Assembly (NCBI GenBank): GCA_028281005.1
Contig: JANQKS010000068.1
Span: forward strand, 42,899 to 106,898
Reading direction: 5' to 3'
DNA: 64,000 nucleotides
Source: Pseudomonadales bacterium
Lineage (GTDB): Bacteria; Pseudomonadota; Gammaproteobacteria; Pseudomonadales; Azotimanducaceae
Positions 56,901-63,078 of this stretch are shown here, piece by piece (within the stretch, counting starts at the first letter, position 1; every line of letters starts with the position of its first letter). A model generated the notes under the pieces. That model was not told the DNA's origin. It saw only the letters and a list, made by a program, of their open reading frames with translations, and did no database searches. The position numbers were made by a program, and so were the translations under genes.

Positions 56901-58646
56901 ACCGACGATGACGGCGGGGTTGGCAGCGATACGCTGACTGTGACGGTCAACAATGTCGCACCCGTGGTGGATGCAGGCCCGGATGCCACTGTGCAATTGG
57001 GTGATGGATTCATCAGCAGCGGTTCCTTCAGCGACCCGGGTGCGGATACCTGGACGGCCACTGTCGATTACGGTGAGGGTGACGGACCTCAGGCCTTGGC
57101 GCTGAATCCAGATCGCACCTTTGATCTTGATCACACCTATGCTGACGATGGCATCTATACCGTGACGGTAGCGGTGACGGATGACGACGGTGGCGTAGGC
57201 AGCGATACGGCCACCGTGACGGTTGAAGCCACGCCAAATTCCGCCCCCGTAGTAGATGCGGGTCCGGATGCCAGCATTGATGAAGGCAGCACCTTCAGTT
57301 CCGGCGGCACATTTACCGATCCTGACGTGGACAACACTTGGGATGCCACGGTGGATTACGGTGACGGTAGTTCCCTACAAGCGCTGACGCTAAACGCAGA
57401 CAAGAGCTTTAGCCTCAACCATGTGTATGCTGATAACGGCGTCTATACGGTCACGGTGACGGTGAACGACAATGCCGGTGGCAGCGGCAGTGACACAGCC
57501 CAGGTCACGGTGAACAACGTAGCCCCGGCGGTCGACGCAGGTCCGGATGCGGCAATTGATGAAGGCAGTGCCTTTGTCAGCGCGGGATCATTCACCGATC
57601 CTGGCGCGGACACTTGGATAGCCACCGTCGATTACGGTGACGGCTCTGGCGTGCAAGCACTGGCGTTAAATGCGGATGGAACGTTCGACTTGTCGCATAC
57701 CTACGTCGATGACGGCGCCTATACGGTCACCGTCACAGTCACCGACGATGACGGCGGGGTGGGTACCGATACTGCATCGGTGTCGGTGGGTAACGTGCCT
57801 CCTGTCGTGGATGCCGGTCCGGATGCCGCGATTGATGAAGGCGACACCTTTGTCAGCGTGGGATCATTTGCCGATCCCGGTGCCGACACCTGGACCGCGA
57901 CCGTAAACTACGGTGATGGGTCCGGTGTTCAGGCACTGCCTTTGAATGCAAATGGCACTTTTGCCCTCTCGCACACCTACGTCGATAACGGCGCATATAC
58001 GGTCACGGTCATCGTCTCTGATGACGATGGTGGAGTCGGTATCGATACAGCGCTGGTGAACGTTGCAAACGTGGCGCCGACTGTTGAAGCGGGGCCTGAT
58101 GCCAGCATTGGCGAAGGTGAGGTGTTCGATAGCGCGGGCTTCTTTACCGATCCGGGCGCCGACACCTGGACTGCAACTGTGGACTACGGTGACGGGGGTG
58201 GGGCACAACCGCTTGCGCTTAACGCGGACAAGACCTTTGCCCTGAACCACACCTACGTCAGCGAAGGCACCTATACCATCACGGTAACGGTGTCTGACGA
58301 TGACGGCGGCACGGGTTCAGACACAGCCTCGGTCACGGTGGAAGCGGAAGTTGTCGTGGAACCGCCGACGGATCTCACTGCACGGCCGAAGAGCACCAAG
58401 GTGCAGCTGGTGTGGACACACAACGGCAGCGATTCGTACAACGTTTATCGGTCTACCACACAAGGCGGCCCGTACGAACTGATTGCGAACACCACGTCCA
58501 CCTACTCAACCTATCTGGATGAAGGCCTCACCGATGGGGTGACGTACTACTACGTAGTCACTTCGGTGGTGAACGGCGTTGAATCCGCCACCTCGGTGGA
58601 AGTCGGCGCGACGCCGATGGGTAGGACACGATCACGAGGGCGTTAA
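44907..58646 (+). CDS. Giant multidomain PKD surface protein (about 4580 aa)
   Basis: The start at 44907 overlaps the RHS stop (ATGA); an ATG at 44940 gives a cleaner signal peptide ending GWVYA. In order (nucleotides): anchor-type beta domain to ~45550; PKD; FG-GAP repeats (46090-46480, 47030-47510); three concanavalin/LamG-like modules (~48250-48780, 50690-51190, 51880-52420); an IgGFc-binding-like domain (~49090-50190); an alpha/alpha-toroid domain (52818-53860); two PKD modules; 13 tandem PKD repeats (54763-58350); and a fibronectin III domain. It ends with MGRTRSRGR and has no PEP-CTERM or other anchor. It is probably secreted or surface-displayed as an adhesin-like or polymer-binding protein. 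Confidence 0.9.
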   Translation: MNRFSLAGARHMNLFPSIRKLIALLLLAASGWVYAATNVIGPADGTFETDLSGATTTGDVLLTDSLGILKPTQGTQALLMTTAPDAGTSPGDATVSTVLIENFTIGAEYATLRMSYTFLTNEPDPSFANDIFESTLVLVTAGGEEILLSSDTFDDFSEAPWTGFDLQSGFRTMVGDVSGVAGTGDTVSLELRIADVGDGRRDSGVFIDDLRLVEPGVPTALVAEPYVQIEPGETFRFDGSGSSDDVGVASYDWNFANNFIGFGPIIDFDQYNEVGVYQGTLTVTDDDGNSDTTSFTVVVGDANSAPQIVSEGNGYASEGVPYTYQIFVLDEQIPLGDVITYSLDAGPAGMSIDENTGLVTWEPPVGGDNTYEVSVSVTDSEGAGDAQTYTIAIGPEVYVAAIGDGGQIWTARSTGAEFDQFGLFMDVHGSSRSRAVAIADFDGDRDFDLMSGERTAANPNLALYLHRRENGAFLPPIDLGRFDIADPSYTMGMTAGDFDDDGDQDLVVSTNTARTILVENTGPLRIQEVDFFASNFETGGVEAWGGAADQTGFEVDSSTAANGIYSMRVFATNTGSDLTIDVNPSDWFFTRGYKMRFNYRIPADVPVGMLFNVSGIGWVQLGGTTTADPGPYPQAAAPVTLIDDDTWRTAEIDLYTLIRSISPTASFISEFEWWTADNGQPGDQFWFDDFQIVRDEMISGFAPTQLPDTGSAGRDVDAGDANNDGVLDFVRAKSNGDLHLYFGDGTGNFTASGVIADAVNDSYGVVLDDFDNDGNDDIISNYNGTGDHYFFKGNGNGTFQAGQYLPNLDIANYASIGARDFDGDGNVDIVMSTYTSRQMRFNRGNGNGTFQPGTVIGTAINSNVLGVAVPEGRTVGRPYSIATADQDSVSEGGTVNFDGSESYDDGSIVDYFWDFGNGETASGLTASSSFANEGIYTVVLAVSDDEGNVDRSQLLISATGAPPVADPGGPYAFDETQAIQSRWRVGFDATDSFDAETSIIAYEWDFDASNGISVNAKGVRPRWTYTAPGVYTITLTVYDEAGQSASATTTVTITPNDPPTAELAGPSSLDENNASLAAYTGWYNAENSTDDIGLAQYSIEFGDGSPSQTFRPMSDNFDDGNFDEWLVNSGTWSVSNQEVLQTATGNAWRWLQDRNRVYQDFQLEVDFKALSTGGDGYVGFVFRNANGAGSRNSFLLYSLDSWDEWSFYDWQTDTTLLRGGSGFDENIWYHLRLVVMGDTMQLYVTPEGGTESLAFETTSDAHPRGGIGLLTYNQIVRFDNVKVTPLDNLWTQSGQTLQDLVNTYATAGSYDISLTVTDHANQSDTDVLTVSAAPNAPPIADAGGPYLINEGQALNSQWTLTLDASGSTDDVGVERYLVDWGDGTSSVEGVSNGTQTSYFVTGTDLYGFDTLESDGNLYRVVATQDNTLVELLNLETGLVINSTTLNRFQTWNSVSPGNGIYYKIRASKPVSAYFTDTAEHAAFWPSLDGTPVGREFYGYLDINGGVWAFAYEDALLTIYRTNGTVLLTRAIRAGQYANLGSTAGVFRIVSSGRVSIQTQGISGFTTVPSSSGDGTGQLFYFATDGWGGGSIAVFAQEAANVQVFDMDTDELLYEPVIAAGSVWYQENTGERRVRVVSDADVEVWAGDNEAAGITGLGDDLSFAGGRQGTEFVLHELNAGFVVFATADGTEVNIDGALVATLDTDEYLPVAPADLGPANAHRITTSQPVVIQTRGNANAFNDFGTYLGGTSMRHRYGTTGEYTISVTAIDRAGQTSTDTTTVEVEANDFPVPAIDAPAEADESFAAGGLWSVDFDATGSSDDFGISTYEWDFGDGNTGSGAQITHAYDATGTFEVSLTVTDHAGQSVTTTQNVIVSLGAPPVADAGGPYVLGEESAKFGDWVVEFDGTGSTDDAGIFDYLWDFGPILLDDFNNDGPLDGKRWTSPGLTTSGAVLTVTGTGAWGLMGFFADERISRADGVEITTRVTDPDGNSNMMWGLFPANPSNYHYLQMPHAIYMNNGRFFVFENNSNRFSGPTYTRGLTWDLRIVLGETGARYYYREAGTTDWNELGPVPSLASTQSNLRVGASILTGAWPYDNPTVNPLLLDGPIVTRTYQEPVSSVPVSLTVRDNALQANTDSTNLTLEVGDPPVADAGDALTAEVGSFVNFNGSASSDDNAIESYVWNFGETTGGPEGAGGTASANLPYLGKGPTPRHFYKQTGTYNVTLDVYDTLGQTDSDTTTVDVIVGDAPVAAASIARAGAAGGPPVYFDAGGSSDDFGIVEYRWDFDADLDSDGDGDPTNDLQGVGKTPFHVYRNPTGGPTDSPTYSETFDTPLDSGEFAQAGATVNVGDGEVELAGCCGWGTRYLMSLNDYDRGGFSFRGQVRLPVSEGHNMMWGVKDTSASTSFSALQHAIYFNNGTLRIYERGSSRGAVSNFTYQAGVLYDVRVDPEEVGARYYMRVANSGDPWVELTGYSPLPNNNFGPLRIHAVATAGTWRFDNFEVIIPADRTAILTVVDGAGQTSTTQVTVPVAEQLPPHVITVPWVAFDPLVPHETYNGKSIHLKGIVRDKDAVSYQWDFGDGTQTGVINITDPFDLSVTHTYPSVPNGTPFTATLTVTDAEGNQGSATYPVIVKPQNLTTEINVAIDEGLWYLHTEQTRATAEGWPTGFWTSNARASATASALQAFEINGHLETVDHQLSPYAETVQRGLRQLFRDLGTVSIASQTYGEPDTNNNGIGIQTGVSGSGNEPIYQGGQVMDAIASSGSPLTVAVTGADGIKGRRYFDILTDMADAFAWGQTEQGSGGGWRYTWNNSIDNSAAQWGAIGLLAAQDIFGIPYPKWVEERNIVWLNNSYTGAGFGYTTGGSSAAGTPSGMVQLIMDELPTFDYRWKTSEQWVANNWTSQYIITPNNRPYYPYYALTKAMRLAQPEAVETFAANGFDWFRDPELGLARTLIDDQLPNGQFPGTTWIRDQLRSAWGVIILSRTLFVQPPVADAGRDRVWGVDIPLEFDGSNSFHLDPFRDIVKYEWDFDGDGIFDFESDQPLATHTYSLNDYPENTLPVTLNARLRVTDNNIPPLTDNDTAEIIIAIPPHPPVAEAGGPYTCTAGLPCELDGSGSFDIDPTDFIARYEWDLDGFPFDYTGPTGVNPTPSFDEGIYNISVRVYDNGVLNDLDGDGEVDENERLTDVDFATVTAVPNLAPLANANGPYTVDEGSVVTLNSAGSSDPNGDPLTFEWDLDNDAAFDDALGASPNYLGEDDGDYPIALRVTDGLLSDTATSTVTVNNVAPTVDAGFDTDIIEGGTVNFSGTFSDPGTLDTHTIEWDFGDGNTVTGSLTPSHTYPQNGTFDVTLTVTDDDGGVGTDTLEVTVDNAAPVVEAGADQTEVLFGATVSLDPASFTDLGVEDTHVSSIDWGDGTVEAGALTQGAGSGSVDGSHVYAVDGTYVVTVNVTDNFGATGSDTLTVIVGNPAPVVNAGPDATIQVNDTFVSSGSFTDADVDPWTATVNYGDGSGDQVLALNPDQTFDLSHTYTSTGSFVVTVTVNDNDGGVGVDTAVVTVNLSPNNPPVVEAGPDASIDEGDTFVGSGSFSDADVDDTWAATVNYGDGSPAQVLPLNPDNTFALSHTYVDDGNYTVTVTVNDNAGGSGSDTLTVTVNNVAPAVDAGPDASIQAGGTFASAGSFTDPGADVWSATVDYDDGAGPQPLTLNGDKTFALNHTYADAGDYTVTVTVSDDDGGQGSDTVTVTVEATPNTPPIVEVGEDATIDEGDTFVQNGSFTDPDVDDTWSATVDYGDGSGVQPLALDSAAQTFLLSHTYADNNVYTVTVTVNDNAGGSGSDTLQVTVLNVAPTVDAGPDQISNEGDLVNFSGSFTDPGTLDTHTIAWDFGDGNGTVGTLTPSHTYAEDGVYTVTLTVTDDDGGIGSDTLTVTVNNVAPAVDAGPDQTSNEGDLVGFSGSFSDPGVLDTHTIAWDFGDGSNATGSLTPSHTYADNGEYTVTLTVTDDDGGVGSDTLTVTVNNVAPVVDAGPDATVQLGDGFISSGSFSDPGADTWTATVDYGEGDGPQALALNPDRTFDLDHTYADDGIYTVTVAVTDDDGGVGSDTATVTVEATPNSAPVVDAGPDASIDEGSTFSSGGTFTDPDVDNTWDATVDYGDGSSLQALTLNADKSFSLNHVYADNGVYTVTVTVNDNAGGSGSDTAQVTVNNVAPAVDAGPDAAIDEGSAFVSAGSFTDPGADTWIATVDYGDGSGVQALALNADGTFDLSHTYVDDGAYTVTVTVTDDDGGVGTDTASVSVGNVPPVVDAGPDAAIDEGDTFVSVGSFADPGADTWTATVNYGDGSGVQALPLNANGTFALSHTYVDNGAYTVTVIVSDDDGGVGIDTALVNVANVAPTVEAGPDASIGEGEVFDSAGFFTDPGADTWTATVDYGDGGGAQPLALNADKTFALNHTYVSEGTYTITVTVSDDDGGTGSDTASVTVEAEVVVEPPTDLTARPKSTKVQLVWTHNGSDSYNVYRSTTQGGPYELIANTTSTYSTYLDEGLTDGVTYYYVVTSVVNGVESATSVEVGATPMGRTRSRGR
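52818..53860 (+). other. Prenyltransferase-like toroid domain inside the PKD protein
   Basis: About 348 residues (roughly 2638-2985) that are not PKD-like. They contain TEINVAIDEGLWYLHTEQ, ASATASALQAFEINGH, GQTEQGSGGGWRYTW and SAAQWGAIGLLAAQDIFG, the helix-turn pattern of prenyltransferase/squalene-oxidase repeats. The stand-alone secreted protein at 27698-28825 has the same fold type. No DxDD motif is seen, so a binding role is more likely than cyclisation. Confidence 0.6.
54763..58350 (+). repeat. Thirteen tandem PKD repeats
   Basis: Thirteen consecutive units of about 88-98 residues, each beginning like APVVDAGPDASIDEG and ending like YTVTVTVTDDDGGVGSDT. DNA copies are strongly alike (GTGACGGATGACGACGGCGG-type stretches), indicating recent duplication or gene conversion. 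PKD modules are beta-sandwich spacers common in secreted proteins. The DDDGG turn may bind calcium, by analogy only. Confidence 0.9.
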
Positions 58647-58652
58647 CCGAGT

Positions 58653-58681
58653 AACGGGGTGTGCATTATGCACACCCCGTT
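58653..58681. terminator. Perfect 13-bp hairpin between convergent genes
   Basis: AACGGGGTGTGCA-TTA-TGCACACCCCGTT lies 7 bp after the PKD gene stop and 20 bp before the end of the convergent MFS gene. It is symmetric, so it could terminate transcription in both directions. No long T run follows, so efficiency is uncertain. Confidence 0.7.
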
Positions 58682-58700
58682 CAGCGGTTCCCGATCGGTC

Positions 58701-60020
58701 TCATTGATGTTGTGCGGCAGCTTCAAGTTCTGCTTTCAAATCCCGCGCTGCCAACAGAAAGTGTGCGCCAGCCCAGAAGTACGCCACCGTGGCCAACAAG
58801 ATGGCCCAACGCAGGGAATCGTCACCGGCAAAGGGAATCAGCAGGTCGCTGAATACGCCAACCAAGAAGGGACCGAAGCCCAAACCGATGATGTTGAGCA
58901 CAAATAGCAGCACCGCGGACGCCAAAGCGCGCATACGGGTGGGGGCTAAGTTTTGGATGGTGCCGAAAGCCGGGCCGAGCCAAAGGCTGTTCAGCAAACT
59001 CGGTACCACCAAGATGGCGATGGCCACGTAGGGGTTGTCGGCCAGCATGGCCACGACGTAAAACGGGAAGGCGACCAGCACCCCGGCAGCCGGTAGCCAC
59101 GCGTAGACGCGCATATCCCAGTCGCGGAACCGATCAGCCAGGTTGCCGCCCAAGAAGGTGCCGATGGCGCTCGCCACACCCAACACCAAGCCAAAATAGG
59201 TGGCTGTTTCCGCAATCCCCATGCCGTGGATGCGCATAAAAAAAGCGGGCATCCATTGCCCTAATCCGTAACCCACAAAAGAGGTCAACGCGCCGCCCAT
59301 GGCAAGATGCACCATGGTTCGTTTGCTAAGCAGGGCACGCAGTGTCTCACCCAGCGGTGGTTGTTCGGTCGCCGTGCCACTGGTATTGTTATCTGACATG
59401 CCGCGAATGGGTTCGCGGACCATCATTTTGAACACCACCGCCAACAAGATCCCGGGAATGCCGACAATAAAAAACGCGGCGCGCCAGCCGTAGATCTCTG
59501 CAATCCACCCACCGGCCAGCAGCCCCAGGATACTGCCAATGGGAATACCCAGCGCGTAGATGGATAAGGCGGATGCACGTTTGTCCGGTGGGAAATAGTC
59601 CGCGATCAACGAGTGTGCCGGTGGCGAGCAGCCGGCTTCACCGATGCCGACGCCAATTCGCGCGAGCAGCATCTGCAGGAAGTTTTGTGCCATGCCGCAG
59701 GCGGCGGTCATCCCACTCCACACTACTAGGGCAACAGAGATGATAGAGACGCGGTTAGCGCGATCCGCCAAACGCGCGATAGGGATACCCAGCACAGTGT
59801 AGAAGATGGCAAACGCCAGACCGGTCATCAGACCAATTTGCGTATCGGACAGTCCTAGTTCCAGTTTGATCGGTTCAGCCAGGATGGTGACAATCTGGCG
59901 GTCGAGGAAGTTAAACACGTAGACCACCACGAGCATGGCCAATACAAAGGTGCGATAGCGCGGCGTGACGATGGGATTGGTTACCCCATCAGCAGGTTGG
60001 GATTGCATAGGCGAGCTCAA
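58701..60020 (-). CDS. MFS transporter (spinster-like)
   Basis: A 439-residue, 12-helix major facilitator. The loop 2-3 signature is in IPIARLADRANRVSII, and the segments RIGVGIGEAGCSPPAHSLIA and DYFPPDKRASALSIY are typical of the group that includes Spinster-like and hexuronate-type carriers. Substrate unknown. It is transcribed toward the PKD operon and separated from it by the 13-bp hairpin. It is not obviously linked to the phytase gene 100 bp upstream. Confidence 0.88.
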   Translation of the reverse strand: MSSPMQSQPADGVTNPIVTPRYRTFVLAMLVVVYVFNFLDRQIVTILAEPIKLELGLSDTQIGLMTGLAFAIFYTVLGIPIARLADRANRVSIISVALVVWSGMTAACGMAQNFLQMLLARIGVGIGEAGCSPPAHSLIADYFPPDKRASALSIYALGIPIGSILGLLAGGWIAEIYGWRAAFFIVGIPGILLAVVFKMMVREPIRGMSDNNTSGTATEQPPLGETLRALLSKRTMVHLAMGGALTSFVGYGLGQWMPAFFMRIHGMGIAETATYFGLVLGVASAIGTFLGGNLADRFRDWDMRVYAWLPAAGVLVAFPFYVVAMLADNPYVAIAILVVPSLLNSLWLGPAFGTIQNLAPTRMRALASAVLLFVLNIIGLGFGPFLVGVFSDLLIPFAGDDSLRWAILLATVAYFWAGAHFLLAARDLKAELEAAAQHQ

Positions 60021-60120
60021 AGTGGATGTGCGGCACGCAGGTTAGTTTGTCCGACGGTCCGGCTTAAACCCGAAATTAACTGAGTGATACTTCGGTTAAA
60101 CCTGATCAATCATCTGCATG

Positions 60121-61134
60121 CTACAAATGCGCCGTAGCATCGCCCAAGGCGGATTCCAGGTCTTGCCAGTCGATAATTTTGAAGTTCTGATTTGCGCGCG
60201 GCGCCTGATTACGATCGTCTTGCACAACCAGAATACCCCGCGGGTATGCTTCGATCGCAGAGTTGCTGCAGGCTAAGCCGTCGGTCTCAGAAGTGCCGTC
60301 GATGCCCAAGGTGTGATTGGCGGTGACTCTAAACTTAGTTCCACCGTGGTGAGGTGAGTCCAGTGTAAAAACGACAAAACTGTCGTCACCCTGGCTCGAA
60401 GCGATGATCACCCGCTCATCCTGCAGCTGACAAATGTCCAAACCCTCCACATCTTCCACCAATACACCGTCCGCCACGGCGGCAAATAAAGAATGCCGGC
60501 TATCGGCAAGGTCAACTTGCCAGATGCCGTGCGCTTCTTCACCGACGTACAACTGATGTTGCTGGGCGTCGTAGACACAGCCTTCAGTTTGCGAGTTGAA
60601 GCGGAAGGTTTGCGCGAGACGGGGTATGCCTTTAGCGGGTAACTTCCACTTCTGTACCTCACCATCCTTGCCGCCGGCGAAAATCAAGATGTAGTTTCCA
60701 TAACGCCCCATACATAGGCCATAAGGGGCGTCGAGGGTGACAGGAATGTATCCATCGAAAGACAGTGTCGCCTGCTTTGGATCGGCGCTAAAAAGATCGA
60801 TGCTCTTTTCACTGCGATTGGTGGCCGCCAGCAGAAAGCCTTGCGCTTGGGGCACAGCATCCACATTGTTGAGCCGCCCACGGCCGATGGAAGCCTGTAC
60901 CTGGCCGGCGGTATCGTAGGCGATCAAGCCCCAACGTTTGTCGGTGCCGACAATCCAGGCGTGGGCTGGGTCTGCGACCAACACCACCGGATCATCCGCG
61001 GCATCTCCGCTGCTGGCCACCGGGTCGGTTTCGGCGTTGGGTGTGACGGTTGGGCTTCGCGCACAGCCTGAGACGAATAGCGCCAGCAGGCAGGCAGCAC
61101 TAAAGCAGAGTGTTGAGCGTGAGGAAGCGGGCAT
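60121..61134 (-). CDS. Phytase-like beta-propeller lipoprotein
   Basis: A 337-residue exported protein with lipobox LFVSGC. The mature domain shows the 3-phytase pattern: DDPVVLVADPAHAWIVGTDK, GRGRLNNVDAVPQ, PYGLCMGRYGNYILIFAGG, QTEGCVYDAQQHQLYVGEE and VEGLDICQL. Phytases of this class release phosphate from inositol hexakisphosphate with calcium. It could supply phosphate or inositol; the window also has a PI-PLC-like lipoprotein (17903) but no shared regulation is seen. Confidence 0.85.
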   Translation of the reverse strand: MPASSRSTLCFSAACLLALFVSGCARSPTVTPNAETDPVASSGDAADDPVVLVADPAHAWIVGTDKRWGLIAYDTAGQVQASIGRGRLNNVDAVPQAQGFLLAATNRSEKSIDLFSADPKQATLSFDGYIPVTLDAPYGLCMGRYGNYILIFAGGKDGEVQKWKLPAKGIPRLAQTFRFNSQTEGCVYDAQQHQLYVGEEAHGIWQVDLADSRHSLFAAVADGVLVEDVEGLDICQLQDERVIIASSQGDDSFVVFTLDSPHHGGTKFRVTANHTLGIDGTSETDGLACSNSAIEAYPRGILVVQDDRNQAPRANQNFKIIDWQDLESALGDATAHL

Positions 61135-61265
61135 GCGAGCAGTGTCGCTGACGTACTACACTGCGCTCAATTCGTAAGAACCGTTGCCGACGACTCGAAA
61201 AACCGTTGTTGCACGTGGATGGCACGTGGACTAACACGCCAACGCACGGACTTGAACGAACTCAG

Positions 61266-61766
61266 TCAACCTGATTTACGTGGAATGGCGATGACGTGAC
61301 CCACCTGCGGCGGCCGCTCCAACCCACGGTGAGCGTCCATGATGGCGGCAATTTTTGCCATGGCCGGTTGGGGAAAAGGAGCTGAGCGCCGGCTCTGCAT
61401 ATCGACATGCATGCTGATTTGCTCAGAAGTTGCAGCCAGATAACCTTCGGTGGCGTGATACATTTGCTCGAAAAAGTGCAAGCGCTTGCTGTCATAGTCG
61501 AGCATCTGCAGCTCCACACGCAAAGGGTCGCCGCGCCCCACTTCCTGGATGTAGCTGACGTGTACCTCCAGGGTGAAACAGCTGCCGACCCCACCTTCCG
61601 CGTAGTCAGCGCCGATCCCAATCATATCAAACAGGTGGTCGACGCCGCGGTCAAACACCACATTGTAGAACGCCATGTTCATGTGGCCGTTGTAGTCGAT
61701 CCAAGCCTCTTCAACCTGTTGTGTCGGGCAGATGAGCGGTGCGCCTAAGTCCAGAGTGTCTGTCAT
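61266..61766 (-). CDS. Acyl-CoA thioesterase (4HBT hot-dog fold)
   Basis: A 166-residue protein with the 4HBT-type opening EEAWIDYNGHMNMAFYNVVF (the active-site aspartate in the DYNGHMN motif) and the helix DHLFDMIGIGADY. It hydrolyses short acyl-CoA thioesters, and carnitine-thioesterase-like members are similar. It lies 32 bp after the TetR gene on the same strand and is probably under its control. Confidence 0.85.
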   Translation of the reverse strand: MTDTLDLGAPLICPTQQVEEAWIDYNGHMNMAFYNVVFDRGVDHLFDMIGIGADYAEGGVGSCFTLEVHVSYIQEVGRGDPLRVELQMLDYDSKRLHFFEQMYHATEGYLAATSEQISMHVDMQSRRSAPFPQPAMAKIAAIMDAHRGLERPPQVGHVIAIPRKSG

Positions 61767-61798
61767 GCTGAGGGTCTTTGTTGCTTGTAGGTTGTTTA

Positions 61799-62386
61799 TC
61801 AGTCGGAAGGCGCGATGGCAATCGACCAGGCCTGTTGTTCCACCGCTTGTATAAATTGGTCACGATGCCTGGCCAACGTTTGTTGAGCTGCCCCATCCGT
61901 CAGTGCGGTAATGAGGCGCGCGCGCAGTTGGTATTCTGTCTCTGTCAGACCTGGCCGCACGTGTTGTAAAACCTCAACAATGGATGCGTAATGTTCGCGA
62001 TAAATGTCTTTATACAAGCCTCGAAACTGGCCCTTACGTAACGCCAGTACGCTGAGGCTGGCCCACACCACCGCACTGTCTGCACGCCAGCGGGTGACCA
62101 GCTCGCGGATCATGTTGCGAAGCTGGGCTTCGGGGTTGTTGTGTGCAGCCAATGCTGATTGCATGATCTGAATGTCCTGCTCCGCAGCGGATTGAATGAC
62201 AGCGGCGAGCAGCGCCTCTAGGTTGGGGAAATAGTATTGCAAGTTGCCCAGCTGAATGCCGCTGTTGCTAGCCACCTCCCGCAATACCAAGCCGTCCAAA
62301 CCCTTTTCGGCCAGTAAGGCGCGGGTTTCTTCGAGGATACGATGGCGGGTAGATGCCCCCTTACTGGTGATGCCTGCTTGTGCCAT
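61799..62386 (-). CDS. TetR-family transcriptional regulator
   Basis: A 195-residue repressor-type protein. The N-terminal helix-turn-helix reads ILEETRALLAEKGLDGLVLR and NSGIQLGNLQYYFPNLEALL. The C-terminal ligand-binding part is helical. It heads a two-gene operon with the thioesterase, so an acyl-CoA or fatty-acid-derived ligand is plausible. An inverted repeat 28 bp upstream (62414-62428) is a candidate operator for self-control. No ribosome site is evident before the ATG. Confidence 0.9.
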   Translation of the reverse strand: MAQAGITSKGASTRHRILEETRALLAEKGLDGLVLREVASNSGIQLGNLQYYFPNLEALLAAVIQSAAEQDIQIMQSALAAHNNPEAQLRNMIRELVTRWRADSAVVWASLSVLALRKGQFRGLYKDIYREHYASIVEVLQHVRPGLTETEYQLRARLITALTDGAAQQTLARHRDQFIQAVEQQAWSIAIAPSD

Positions 62387-62413
62387 GCCGGTATTGTTTG
62401 ATAGCCGCTTATT

Positions 62414-62428
62414 TATGTCAACGACATA
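62414..62428. promoter_or_regulatory. Palindromic operator and promoter of the TetR gene
   Basis: TATGTC-AAC-GACATA overlaps a minus-strand TTGACA (forward 62416-62421) that has AACAAT 17 bp downstream as a -10. The resulting transcript would begin at or a few bases before the ATG at 62386, so the mRNA may be leaderless. The palindrome over the -35 suits repression by TetR. Confidence 0.55.
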
Positions 62429-62709
62429 TAAAACCCGAGTGCTTCCAAGATCCCATGATCGGAGTCATGCTACCGTCATGGACAAGCTTAACGCCGGATA
62501 TCCAACACATCAAAACCCTGCACCGTATCACGTTTGATGAAGCAGCCTCCCCCATGCAATGCGATGACTACAACCTGCAATACGAGTTTTAGGGTTTTTC
62601 AACTCGGGCAACCGCGCGCCCACCCGGCGGTGGAGTTCATAAAATAGTTAGCGCTGTCGCGTGCGCGTGATCTTGCGCATTACAAGCGGCTTATTGGATA
62701 TCGCTTGGC
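62429..62709. other. Intergenic region without a recognisable gene
   Basis: 281 bp between the TetR operator and the next plus-strand gene. Short open frames here have no coding character. No hairpin terminator, tRNA or repeat was recognised. Confidence 0.5.
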
Positions 62710-63078
62710 TTGACGAGTCGTTCACAGGCGCGGGCTCAGAATGAGCCGCTGAACTACAAGATACACAGAGCCAGCGTGCAAGCCGAACCCGCCATTGTTG
62801 AAGTCCAACAATTGATTCAACCGAAATTGACTCGCCTCATCGAGTACGTGAACGAACAACACGAAATGACGGCCTCCATTTACTTTACCGAGTTGGCCAT
62901 CCAGCTGGCCCAGGCTAAAACCGAGCCGGATTTGCTGGGCTGGTGTATCGAACTGTCCAGGGCTGCGTTTGTGGGTATTCAGTACGACGAAACATCCTGG
63001 GCGTTAGCGGACGAGATCCTGGCGGATGCGGAGAGAATTTCCCTGACGTTTACGGCCAGCAGCGACAACCCGCAGTAG
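62710..63078 (+). CDS. Helical hypothetical protein
   Basis: A 122-residue protein with a TTG start and no clear ribosome site, so the true start may lie a little downstream. Its core (IVEVQQLIQPKLTRLIEYVN, then ASIYFTELAIQLAQAKTEPD and DETSWALADEILADAERISL) is amphipathic helix. No family recognised, no signal peptide and no membrane helix. Confidence 0.5.
   Translation: MTSRSQARAQNEPLNYKIHRASVQAEPAIVEVQQLIQPKLTRLIEYVNEQHEMTASIYFTELAIQLAQAKTEPDLLGWCIELSRAAFVGIQYDETSWALADEILADAERISLTFTASSDNPQ

Noticed and set aside
38038..58245. Numerous antisense open frames within the RHS and PKD genes
   Set aside because: These mirror the repetitive, GC-rich codon pattern of the sense genes and lack ribosome sites or family-like sequence.
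54763..58350. CRISPR-like or minisatellite array
   Set aside because: The repeats are ~265-290 bp, lie in frame in one coding sequence and encode PKD domains; there are no short repeats with unique spacers and no cas genes.
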